DNA of 64,000 bases from assembly GCF_004359195.1 (NCBI RefSeq), contig NZ_CP037954.1:1-64000 (forward strand), given 5' to 3'. This stretch comes from Chryseobacterium salivictor (lineage in GTDB: Bacteria > Bacteroidota > Bacteroidia > Flavobacteriales > Weeksellaceae). Position numbers and translations under genes: made by a program. Below the pieces are notes generated by a model. It saw nothing but the letters and a program-made list of their open reading frames with translations. It made no database searches and was not told the DNA's origin. Shown piece by piece: positions 26,247-34,188 of this stretch (the first letter of the stretch is position 1; each line of letters begins with the position of its first letter).

Positions 26247-26959
26247 TGGCTTTAGACACCACGCACAGAACAGATTTAGAAGAATCAATGGACGATTTTT
26301 CGATGGATAACGACGGATTGGTAACCGCTTTGGATGACATTGCGCGAATCAATCAGTTGCTCGGCGGAAATTCGATTACTTTAAATGGCGTTAAAAATTT
26401 AATTAAAAACTTTCCAAAAGACCAAACCATTACCATCATGGATTTCGGTTGCGGAAGCGGCGATATGCTTCGAATGTTGTCCAAATTTGGAACGAAAAAC
26501 AATATTAAATTTAAACTGATCGGCATCGATGCCAACGAAGCCACGATTCGCCACGCCGAAAAATGCTCCACCGAATTTGAAAACATTTCCTATTTGGCAG
26601 AAGACATTTTCCTCTACGATTTTGCAAAATACAAAATTGATATCGCCCTGATTACATTGACTTTACATCACTTTAAAGACGATGAGATTTTAAAAATACT
26701 GCGTGTTATTTTAAATTTAGTCAAAAAAGGAATCGTTGTGAATGATTTACAGCGAAGTAAATTAGCCTACCGCTTGTTTCAAATGATTATCTTTATTTTC
26801 AGATTAGAAAAAATGACCGCCAATGATGGATTGATTTCAATTTTAAGAGGTTTTAAAAGAGAAGATTTAGAAAAATTTTCAAAAAAATTAGCATTAAAAA
26901 AATACAGCATCCAATGGAAATGGGCTTTCCGCTACCAATGGATTATTGAAAAAATATGA
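26246..26959 (+). CDS. SAM-dependent methyltransferase of the polyketide operon
   Basis: 237 residues, class I Rossmann methyltransferase. Motif I is MDFGCGSGDML (about 66-76), the acidic end of strand 2 is LIGIDANEA, and motif IV/post-motif is IALITLTLHHFKDDEILKIL, resembling UbiE/small-molecule methylases. A later segment, SKLAYRLFQMIIFIFRLEK, is hydrophobic. By analogy with SrsB or BpsB partners of bacterial type III synthases it could O- or C-methylate the aromatic product. Start codon overlaps the previous stop, and its end overlaps the synthase start by four bases. Confidence 0.85.
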   Translation: MALDTTHRTDLEESMDDFSMDNDGLVTALDDIARINQLLGGNSITLNGVKNLIKNFPKDQTITIMDFGCGSGDMLRMLSKFGTKNNIKFKLIGIDANEATIRHAEKCSTEFENISYLAEDIFLYDFAKYKIDIALITLTLHHFKDDEILKILRVILNLVKKGIVVNDLQRSKLAYRLFQMIIFIFRLEKMTANDGLISILRGFKREDLEKFSKKLALKKYSIQWKWAFRYQWIIEKI

Positions 26960-28008
26960 GTGTAAAAATAGTGAGTGTTGCCAAGCAACTGCCAAAATAT
27001 TCCCGAAAAACTGCCGAAGTTTTACCTTTTCTCGATCTTTGGTTAGAAGGTCAGGAAAGCCGTTTCGTACGGAAAGTTAAAAAAATCTTTGAAGGCGCCG
27101 CCGTCGATGAAAGATATTCTATAATGGATCCCGCAGAAGTTTTCACCGCCACTTCGTTTGAAGACAAAAATGATATTTACGCCCGTGAAGTTGTTATTTT
27201 GGGCGAACAGGTTTTGGAAAAAGCGTTAAAAAAAGCCGGTTGGAATCCGCAATCTCTGGACTATATTATTACCGTAAGTTGCACCGGGATTATGATTCCG
27301 TCATTGGATGCTTATCTGATCAATAAATTAAATCTTCGTCAGGACATTGTCCGTTTGCCTGTTACCGAAATGGGTTGCGCAGCCGGAGTTTCCGGAATTA
27401 TTTATGCGAAGAATTTCCTGCAGGCAAATCCGGGGAAACGCGCTGCAGTAATTGCGGTCGAAAGTCCGACCGCGACTTTTCAACTCGATGATTTCTCCAT
27501 GGCAAATATGGTAAGCGCTGCGATTTTCGGCGACGGTGCGGCGTGCGTTCTGCTTTCTTCCGAAGAAAATGCGGAAGGTCCGGAAATTCTTGCGGAAGAA
27601 ATGTATCATTTTTATAACAACGAACACATGATGGGTTTTAAACTCACCAATTCCGGTTTGCAGATGATTTTGGATATCGAAGTTCCCAACACGATCGGTG
27701 AACATTTTCCAAATATTATTCATCCATTTTTAGCCAAACAGCATTTGGAAATTAAAGATATTGATCACCTGATTTTTCATCCGGGCGGAAAAAAAATCGT
27801 TCAGATGGTCGAGGGATTATTTTCCGAGTTGGGCAAAAATATTGATGTGACAAAAGAAATTTTACGTTTGTACGGAAATATGTCGAGCGCTACCGTTTTG
27901 TATGTTTTAGAAGAAATCATGAATCAGCAACCGCAGAAAGGCGAAAAAGGTTTAATGCTCAGTTTCGGCCCAGGATTTTCTGCACAAAGAGTTCTAATGC
28001 AATGGTAA
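26956..28008 (+). CDS. Type III polyketide synthase (chalcone/alkylresorcinol synthase family)
   Basis: 350 residues. The catalytic triad is complete: Cys141 in TEMGCAAGVSG, His275 in LIFHPGGKKIV, Asn308 in LYGNMSSATVLYVLEE. The GxGPG-like loop is LSFGPGFSAQ near the C terminus and AVESPTATFQ lies in the core. This homodimeric enzyme extends an acyl starter with malonyl units and cyclises to a resorcinol, phloroglucinol or pyrone. The genes downstream encode an acyl carrier protein, ketosynthase, dehydratase and enoyl reductase, so the starter may be a dedicated long chain on ACP, as in the Azotobacter ArsA/D to ArsB/C transfer. Product identity is not readable. Confidence 0.92.
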   Translation: MSVKIVSVAKQLPKYSRKTAEVLPFLDLWLEGQESRFVRKVKKIFEGAAVDERYSIMDPAEVFTATSFEDKNDIYAREVVILGEQVLEKALKKAGWNPQSLDYIITVSCTGIMIPSLDAYLINKLNLRQDIVRLPVTEMGCAAGVSGIIYAKNFLQANPGKRAAVIAVESPTATFQLDDFSMANMVSAAIFGDGAACVLLSSEENAEGPEILAEEMYHFYNNEHMMGFKLTNSGLQMILDIEVPNTIGEHFPNIIHPFLAKQHLEIKDIDHLIFHPGGKKIVQMVEGLFSELGKNIDVTKEILRLYGNMSSATVLYVLEEIMNQQPQKGEKGLMLSFGPGFSAQRVLMQW

Positions 28009-28799
28009 GAAGATTTGAAAATACAGGTTACTGGACTTTAATTCTGGGCGGAAGTTCAGGATTAGGTTTGGCTTCTGCAAAAAAACTAGCAAGCGAAGGA
28101 ATGAACATCTGCATCATTCACCGGAATCCGCGTGCTGAAATGGAAATGATTAATCGTGGATTTGCGAAGATTCAAAATGAAAATATTCAATTTTTAAGTT
28201 TAAATAAAGACATTTTAAATCTGCAACACCAGCAGGATATTTTATCAGAATTAAAAACAGTTGTAGGAAAAGAAGGCAAAATTCGTTGCCTTTTACACAG
28301 CATCGCGAAAGGAAATTTAAAACCGATGATTGGTTCAGAGCATGAAAGTCTGTCCACCGATGATTTCAGTATCACGCTTCATGCGATGGCGACCAGTCTA
28401 TACGATTGGACAAAACTACTGTTTAATGAAAACCTCTTCGCGGAAGACGCCAGAATCCTCGCTTTTACAAGTGAAGGAAGTACAAAACCAATTCACAATT
28501 ACGCAGCAGTCTCTGCCGCGAAAGCCGCTTTAGAAGCAATTTCCAGAAACATTGCTTTGGAATTTGCGCCTTTTGGTTTGCGATGCAATTGTATTCAAGC
28601 CGGAGTAACTGATACACGGTCTTTACAAATGATTCCGGGAAGTAAAGAAATAAAAGAACAGTCGAAAAAACGAAATCCTTTCAAAAGATTAACTACAGCG
28701 GAAGATGTCGCGGATGTGGTGAGTTTATTGTGTCAGGACGAAGCTTCCTGGATCAACGGTTGCGTAATTCCCGTGGATGGTGGCGAACATTTAGGATAA
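28002..28799 (+). CDS. FabL/FabI-like SDR, probable enoyl-ACP reductase of the operon
   Basis: 265 residues, short-chain dehydrogenase fold. NADPH loop is ILGGSSGLGLASAKKLA (15-31), unlike classical SDRs with TGxxxGxG. The active site is Tyr167-x6-Lys174 (NYAAVSAAKAALEA), the spacing of enoyl-ACP reductases FabI and FabL, not the Tyr-x3-Lys of ketoreductases. The surrounding SEGST...NY and the late PVDGGEHLG also resemble FabL. It should reduce trans-2-enoyl-ACP and so saturate the chain being built. Overlaps the synthase gene by seven bases. Confidence 0.8.
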   Translation: MVRRFENTGYWTLILGGSSGLGLASAKKLASEGMNICIIHRNPRAEMEMINRGFAKIQNENIQFLSLNKDILNLQHQQDILSELKTVVGKEGKIRCLLHSIAKGNLKPMIGSEHESLSTDDFSITLHAMATSLYDWTKLLFNENLFAEDARILAFTSEGSTKPIHNYAAVSAAKAALEAISRNIALEFAPFGLRCNCIQAGVTDTRSLQMIPGSKEIKEQSKKRNPFKRLTTAEDVADVVSLLCQDEASWINGCVIPVDGGEHLG

Positions 28800-28800
28800 A

Positions 28801-29235
28801 ATGAATACTAAAGAAATTTTACAGAAATTACCTTATACTACTCCATTTCTATTTGTGGATGATTTACTGAGCGTTGACGAAAATGGCGCGACCGGCACTT
28901 TTACTTTTAATGAAAGTTTAGATTTTTTCAAAGGTCATTTTAAAAATAATCCGGTCACGCCCGGCGTCATTTTAACCGAATGTATGGCGCAGATTGGATT
29001 GGTTTGTCTCGGAATATATCTGGTGGGAAATGATTTGACTGAAGAAAGTCAGATTGGTTTAACTTCAACAGAAATAGAATTTTTAAAACCCGTTTTTCGT
29101 AATGAAAAAGTCACCGTGATTTCAGAGAAAATTTATTTTAGATTTAATAAATTAAAATGCAAAGTGAAGATGCTGAATGAAAAGAACGAAATTGTTTGTG
29201 AAGGAACAATTGCCGGAATTATTAAAGTCAATTAA
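28801..29235 (+). CDS. 3-hydroxyacyl-ACP dehydratase (FabZ-like hotdog protein)
   Basis: 144 residues. A single hotdog domain with the FabZ/FabA catalytic pair: His46 in FFKGHFKNNPVTPGV and Glu60 in ILTECMAQIG. N-terminal LPYTTPFLFVDDLLSVDE and GLTSTEIEFLKPVF complete the family pattern. It would dehydrate 3-hydroxyacyl-ACP. Placed one base after the enoyl reductase gene and one base before the ketosynthase gene. Confidence 0.88.
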   Translation: MNTKEILQKLPYTTPFLFVDDLLSVDENGATGTFTFNESLDFFKGHFKNNPVTPGVILTECMAQIGLVCLGIYLVGNDLTEESQIGLTSTEIEFLKPVFRNEKVTVISEKIYFRFNKLKCKVKMLNEKNEIVCEGTIAGIIKVN

Positions 29236-29236
29236 T

Positions 29237-30508
29237 ATGGAAAGAAGAGTTGTCATCACAGGTTTAGGCGTCGTAGCTCCGAACGGAGTCGGTTTGGAAG
29301 ATTTTAAATCAGCTTTAAAAGAAGGCCGCTCCGGAATTCAGTTTGACCAACAATTAGCCGATTTGCAATTTTCGTGTCAGGTTTCTGGAACGCCGCCCAT
29401 CGATAAAGATCATTTAAAGAAATATTTCACTGATTTGGAATTACGGAATTTCAATTCGACCGGAATTATGTACGGCGTCATCGCAGGTTTAGATGCCTGG
29501 AAAGATGCCGGTTTGGAAATTTCAGACGGCGAAAATCCCGATTGGGACAGCGGAACCATTTTCGGAACCGGGACTTCGGGCATTGAAAAGTTTCGGGAAA
29601 GCATTTATAAAATCGATGCACTTCAAACAAGGAAATTAGGAAGCACGGCCGTTTCACAAACCATGAACAGCGGGATTTCTGCCTATTTGGGCGGAAAACT
29701 GGGATTAGGAAATCAGGTCACCACCAATTCATCGGCATGTACAACCGGAACAGAAAGTATTTTAATGGCTTTTGACCGTATAAAATCAGGAAAAGCAAAA
29801 AGAATTCTGGCGGGCAGTACGAGCGATTCGGGACCGTATATTTGGGCGGGCTTCGATGCCATAAAAGTCTGTAATTTTAAATCGAATGATCATCCGGAAA
29901 AAGCCTCGCGACCGATGAGTGCTTCTGCAGCAGGTTTTGTTCCGGGAAGCGGCGCCGGAGCTTTGGTCATCGAAGATCTGGAATCGGCTTTGGCAAGAAA
30001 TGCGAAAATTTATTGTGAAATTCTCGGCGGAAATCTTAATTCTGGTGGTCAACGGGACGGCGGAAGTATGACCGCCCCGAATTCTGTGGCCGTACAAAAA
30101 TGCGTAAAAGATGCAATTTTAGAATCTGGAATTGAGCCAAAAGACATCGATTATATCAGCGGACATTTAACTGCGACTTCAAAAGATGCAACAGAAATTA
30201 AAAATTTAGCTGAAGCCCTGAACCGTTCCGGCAAAAATTTCCCGTATATCAATTCACTTAAAGCTTTGACCGGACACTGCCTTTCCGGTGCCGGAAGCAT
30301 CGAAGCCGTGGCAACTATTCTGCAGCTGACTGAAAATTTTATTGCTCCGAATATCAACTGCGAAGATTTAAATCCGGAAATTACTTCAATCATCGATGCA
30401 GAATGCATTCCGCAGAAATTTTTAGAAAAAGAACTCAATATCGCGGCGAAAGTTAGTTTTGGTTTTGGCGATGTAAACGGATGTGTTATCTTTAAAAAAT
30501 ATTCTTAA
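29237..30508 (+). CDS. Beta-ketoacyl-ACP synthase (FabF-like) of the operon
   Basis: 423 residues from ATG at 29237 (MERRVVITGLGVVAPNG); an upstream in-frame ATG at 29177 lies inside the dehydratase gene and is unlikely. Thiolase-fold condensing enzyme with Cys168 (TTNSSACTTGTES), His310 (DYISGHLTATSKD) and His347 (KALTGHCLSGAG). The second motif is GHLTAT instead of the AHGTGT or AHGTST of standard FabF, which I recall as a Bacteroidota subgroup feature. It should elongate the ACP-bound chain. No FabH or ketoreductase gene is in the operon, so initiation and beta-keto reduction must come from primary metabolism or from the SDR. Confidence 0.88.
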   Translation: MERRVVITGLGVVAPNGVGLEDFKSALKEGRSGIQFDQQLADLQFSCQVSGTPPIDKDHLKKYFTDLELRNFNSTGIMYGVIAGLDAWKDAGLEISDGENPDWDSGTIFGTGTSGIEKFRESIYKIDALQTRKLGSTAVSQTMNSGISAYLGGKLGLGNQVTTNSSACTTGTESILMAFDRIKSGKAKRILAGSTSDSGPYIWAGFDAIKVCNFKSNDHPEKASRPMSASAAGFVPGSGAGALVIEDLESALARNAKIYCEILGGNLNSGGQRDGGSMTAPNSVAVQKCVKDAILESGIEPKDIDYISGHLTATSKDATEIKNLAEALNRSGKNFPYINSLKALTGHCLSGAGSIEAVATILQLTENFIAPNINCEDLNPEITSIIDAECIPQKFLEKELNIAAKVSFGFGDVNGCVIFKKYS

Positions 30509-30527
30509 AAAATTTCAATACGAAAAT

Positions 30528-30782
30528 ATGAACAAGGAAGAGGCTATTCAAAAATTAAAAGAGATTGTAAAACCTTACGTGAAAGAGGCGGAACTTTTAA
30601 AAAACATTAATGAAAATACAGATTTCATTAATGATCTCAATATTAATTCTGCTAATTTAGTCGATGTCGTTTTAGATGTGGAGGAGGTTTTCGATATTGA
30701 AATCGACGCGGCATCGATGGAGAAGATGCGGGATGTAAAATCTGCGCTGGCGGTCATCGAAGAGAAATTGGCGATAAAATAA
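30528..30782 (+). CDS. Acyl carrier protein of the polyketide operon
   Basis: 84 residues from ATG at 30528 (MNKEEAIQKLKEIV); the frame is open further upstream but the family begins here. Four-helix ACP with the phosphopantetheine serine Ser41 in NDLNINSANLVDVVLDVEE; the usual DSL is NSA. Strongly acidic helices 2 and 3 (VLDVEEVFDIEIDAASMEK) suit partner docking. Last gene of the operon, 19 bases after the ketosynthase gene. It would carry the chain built by the operon's FAS-like enzymes and hand it to the type III synthase. Confidence 0.9.
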   Translation: MNKEEAIQKLKEIVKPYVKEAELLKNINENTDFINDLNINSANLVDVVLDVEEVFDIEIDAASMEKMRDVKSALAVIEEKLAIK

Positions 30783-30844
30783 ACCTTTAAACCAAAGAGT
30801 AAAATATTAAATGTTGAAATTAATTTTTAATTTTCGACGGTTTT

Positions 30845-31131
30845 TTATACACTTTTGATCAACTCCAGAACCTGTTTAAATTCTAAAAAGTTGCCTTTTT
30901 TGCTCTTGTGGAGATTTTCCTTTTTTAGATTTTCTTTGGTGCCTTTTGCGTTTTAAATATTTTCATCATTTTTAAAGAGGCTCTTAAACAATATAAAAAT
31001 TTCCGTGATTTTTAAGTCAAAAAACAGCTTGAAAGCGCCAATATTTTCAACTTATCCACATTTCCACAACCAACAAATTAACTTGTGTAAGCAATAAGTT
31101 TTCTTTATTTTCGTTGATTAAATGTGGAAAA
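30845..31131. other. 385-base AT-rich spacer with DnaA-box-like sequences (possible origin)
   Basis: The gap 30783-31167 has no gene. It holds TTATCCACA (31052-31060, perfect DnaA box), ATTTCCACA (31060-31068), TTTTCCACA on the minus strand (31123-31131) and weaker TTATACACT (30845-30853). T-rich stretches at 30880-30960 could be the unwinding part. Degenerate CTTTG and CTTTT words in the T-rich stretch recall the heptad tracts elsewhere. Flanking genes do not decide: the arginine and pyrimidine operons run left on the left side, but the operon just before it runs right. An origin is possible, not shown. Confidence 0.35.
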
Positions 31132-31167
31132 GCAAATTCCTTAAAACCTTCCGAAAATCAGGAGTAA

Positions 31168-34131
31168 ATGAATTCAAAAAAAATCTTAATTGCCACGGCA
31201 ATATTCTATTTCGGCTTATCCGAGGCTCAGCAATCTCAATACTTCAGCGACCGCGAAAACTACCGCTTCAACTTAGCGGAAAACCTTTACCAAAATAAAA
31301 TTTACAACGCTTCTCAGTTTGAATACGCACGGCAGTATTTCTACAACGAAAATCTTTCGAATTCAAAAAAAGAAGCGGCCCAGTTTTTCGATAATGTCAT
31401 CGGTGTCATTTTGCGTAAAAATCATGCGGAAGAAGGATTGGATGCATTTATTAAACAGTATCCGAACTCGGCCTATTTTGCGCAGGCGAATTTACCTTTG
31501 GCGGATTTTTACTTAGCTCAGAAAGATTTTGACAAAGCCTTAGAAACGTTGAAAAACGTGAATCAGTATCAGCTTTCAAAAGAAGAAAATACGCAGTATA
31601 TCATGAAACTCGGTTATGCGAAATTCATGACGGGCGATTCTCAAGGTGCGATTGAAGCTTTGGAAGAAGCTTATAAAACCACAGATGGTTCCGATAAAAA
31701 CGACATCGCTTACATGTTGGGACATCTGTATTATGCAGACGGGCAGAATGATAAAGCGTTTTCTTTTTTCGATCAGATCAAAGATAACGACAAATATGCA
31801 CGCGTTGTAAAACCGTATTATGTGCAGTTGTATTTCAATAATAAGGATTATGACAAAGCAATTATAGAAGGAAATGCGTTGCTCAATGAAAATATTTCTG
31901 CTGATTATAAAGCGGAAGTTCACAAGATGATTGGCGAAAGTTATTTCATGAAAGGCGATTACAGTTCGGCTTATCCTCATTTGAAAATTTATTTGGAAAG
32001 CAAGGGAAAACCTTCTGAAAGTGATTTGTACGAAATGGGATTTGTTTCGGCGCATCTGAAAAAATACGATGAAGCCGTTTCTTATTACAATCAATTATTG
32101 AACAGCAATTCGGCGACTTCACAAAATGCGTATTATCAGTTGGGAAATGCCTATCTGGAAGTCGGTAAAAAACAGGAAGCGCTTTCTGCGTTCCGTTCAG
32201 CGTATCAGATGACTTATGATCCGAAAGTGCAGCAGCTCGCTCATTTGCAATACGCTAAACTGAGTTACGAACTCGGAAATCCTTTTGAATCAGCTTCAAA
32301 TGTGATTCAAAGTTATATTACCAAATATCCGAAAAGTGCTGACACTGCGGCCATGAAATCTCTTTTGGTGAAATCTTATCTGTATTCAGGCGATTATAAA
32401 GGAACTTTGGCTGCGATTGATAAAATGCCGAATTCCACACCGGAAACCGATAAAATCGATCAGGAGGTTTCCTATTTGTTAGGAACGGAAGAATTTAATA
32501 AAGGAAATCTCGATGCCGCCGAAAAATACTTTCTGCGGAGTTTAGAATTTAATATCAATAAAGAATTCAATTCACGAGCGCTGTATTGGTTGGCCCAGAC
32601 ATATTATCAGAAAGGAAATTATGCTTCTGCAATTACGCGTTTTGAAAAACTTCAAAATACAGATTTTCCGGAAAAACAACAGTTGAACTACGATTTGGGA
32701 TATGCTTATTTTAAATCAAAGAAATTTGATAAGGCTAAAGAATATTTCAAAGCTTATTTAAATAATCCAAAACCGGAATTTAAAAATGATGCAGAACTTC
32801 GTTTGGCAGATACGCATTATGCGAATAACGACCTGAATGAGGCAATCGCTATTTACGATAAAACAGAAAATGCCGACGATTATACTTTGTTCCAAAAAGC
32901 CATGGCTTTAGGATTCAAAGGTGATACGGTGGCGAAAATCGCCGAACTGAAAAAATTGCTTGCGCAGTTTAAAAATTCAGAATATTTCGATGACGCACAG
33001 TATGAAATTGCAACGTCTTATGCGGCAAATGATGATTTCAAAAACTCGAATGATTATTTTACTCAAGTCATAAAAACCAGTACGGATAAGGATTTGGTAG
33101 CCAATGCCCAGATTTACCGCGCCCAGAATTACATCGATCAGAACGAAGATGCAAAAGCTTTATCTGAATTAAAGTCGCTCGGAAATCAGTATAAAAATAC
33201 GGCATTTGCCAGTAAAATTGTTCAGGCTGCGCGTCCGCTTTTTATTAAAAACAATGATGTTTCGGGATATCAGAATTTCGCCCAAAGTTTAGGCGTGAGA
33301 ATCGATGCGTCCGAAATCGATGAAATTAATCTGAACCGTGCGAAAACTTTCTATGCCAGTAAAGATTATAAAAATGCTATTCCGCTTTTTGAAAAATATT
33401 TAACGCAGAATCCAACCGGTGAAGGTTTGTATCAGGCGCAATATGAATTGGGCGAAAGTTATTTCCAGACGCAGAATTCCGCCAAAGCATTATTGGTTTT
33501 ACAGGAAGTTGCAAATGTTCAGAATGATTATCAGGAAGATGCGCAAACCAGGGTTGCACAAATTTATTTAGCGCAGAACAATACGAATGAAGCCAAGAAA
33601 TATCTAATCTCACTTTCGAATTCAACCAATGTCAACGTGAAAAATTTTGCCAATGTCGAATTAATGAAAATTTATTCTGACGAAAAAGATTTCAAAAAAG
33701 CAGAAATGCTGGCTGATTTAGTGTTGCAGAATCCTAAAAATTCTGCTTCGGTGAATGAACAGGCGAAAGTCATTAAAGCCAGAAGTCTTATGAACAACGG
33801 AAAAGATAACGACGCAAAAACAGCTTATGCGGCTTTAGAAAAATCTTCGAATACCGAAGTTGCAGCGGAAGCTTTATACGCAAAAGCTTTTTATCAAAAC
33901 AAAGGAAAAGCCTTTAAATCATCGAATGAAACCATTTTCAAGCTGGCCAATAATTATGCTTCCGAAGAATTTTGGGGTGCAAAATCTTTGGTTTTAATGG
34001 TTAAGAATTACATCGGTTTGAAAGACAATTATCAGGCGAGTTACACCGCTGATCAGATTATTGCCAATTATGGCGATTTCCCGGAAATTGTCGCCGAAGC
34101 GAAAGATTTAAAAAAGCAAATCAAGAAGTAA
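31168..34131 (+). CDS. Large exported tetratricopeptide-repeat protein
   Basis: 987 residues. A signal peptide (MNSKKILIATAIFYFGLSEAQ) is followed by TPR and TPR-like repeats along almost the full length, for example PLADFYLAQKDFDKALETL, YMLGHLYYADGQNDKAFSFF, YQLGNAYLEVGKKQEALSAF, YWLAQTYYQKGNYASAITRF, YDLGYAYFKSKKFDKAKEYF and YELGESYFQTQNSAKALLVL. It should be periplasmic and serve as a scaffold; I cannot name a specific complex. An AGGAG sequence six bases before the ATG is unusually strong for this phylum. It is followed seven bases on by heptad repeats and an outer-membrane barrel gene, with which it probably forms a unit. Confidence 0.88.
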   Translation: MNSKKILIATAIFYFGLSEAQQSQYFSDRENYRFNLAENLYQNKIYNASQFEYARQYFYNENLSNSKKEAAQFFDNVIGVILRKNHAEEGLDAFIKQYPNSAYFAQANLPLADFYLAQKDFDKALETLKNVNQYQLSKEENTQYIMKLGYAKFMTGDSQGAIEALEEAYKTTDGSDKNDIAYMLGHLYYADGQNDKAFSFFDQIKDNDKYARVVKPYYVQLYFNNKDYDKAIIEGNALLNENISADYKAEVHKMIGESYFMKGDYSSAYPHLKIYLESKGKPSESDLYEMGFVSAHLKKYDEAVSYYNQLLNSNSATSQNAYYQLGNAYLEVGKKQEALSAFRSAYQMTYDPKVQQLAHLQYAKLSYELGNPFESASNVIQSYITKYPKSADTAAMKSLLVKSYLYSGDYKGTLAAIDKMPNSTPETDKIDQEVSYLLGTEEFNKGNLDAAEKYFLRSLEFNINKEFNSRALYWLAQTYYQKGNYASAITRFEKLQNTDFPEKQQLNYDLGYAYFKSKKFDKAKEYFKAYLNNPKPEFKNDAELRLADTHYANNDLNEAIAIYDKTENADDYTLFQKAMALGFKGDTVAKIAELKKLLAQFKNSEYFDDAQYEIATSYAANDDFKNSNDYFTQVIKTSTDKDLVANAQIYRAQNYIDQNEDAKALSELKSLGNQYKNTAFASKIVQAARPLFIKNNDVSGYQNFAQSLGVRIDASEIDEINLNRAKTFYASKDYKNAIPLFEKYLTQNPTGEGLYQAQYELGESYFQTQNSAKALLVLQEVANVQNDYQEDAQTRVAQIYLAQNNTNEAKKYLISLSNSTNVNVKNFANVELMKIYSDEKDFKKAEMLADLVLQNPKNSASVNEQAKVIKARSLMNNGKDNDAKTAYAALEKSSNTEVAAEALYAKAFYQNKGKAFKSSNETIFKLANNYASEEFWGAKSLVLMVKNYIGLKDNYQASYTADQIIANYGDFPEIVAEAKDLKKQIKK

Positions 34132-34136
34132 AATAC

Positions 34137-34176
34137 ATTGTACAAAGTACAGTCAGTACATTATACATTATACATA
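34137..34176. repeat. Seven-base-periodic tract (ATTATAC type)
   Basis: ATTGTAC-AAAGTAC-AGTCAGTAC-ATTATAC-ATTATAC: five units, mostly seven bases, fill the space between the TPR gene and the barrel gene. An open frame through it (start 34138) would add an implausible N terminus to the next gene. Confidence 0.55.
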
Positions 34177-34188
34177 ATCCATTTATCA

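Noticed and set aside
31576..32094. 172-codon antisense frame inside the TPR gene
   Set aside because: Isoleucine- and phenylalanine-rich mirror of repeated TPR codons; no start signal or promoter.
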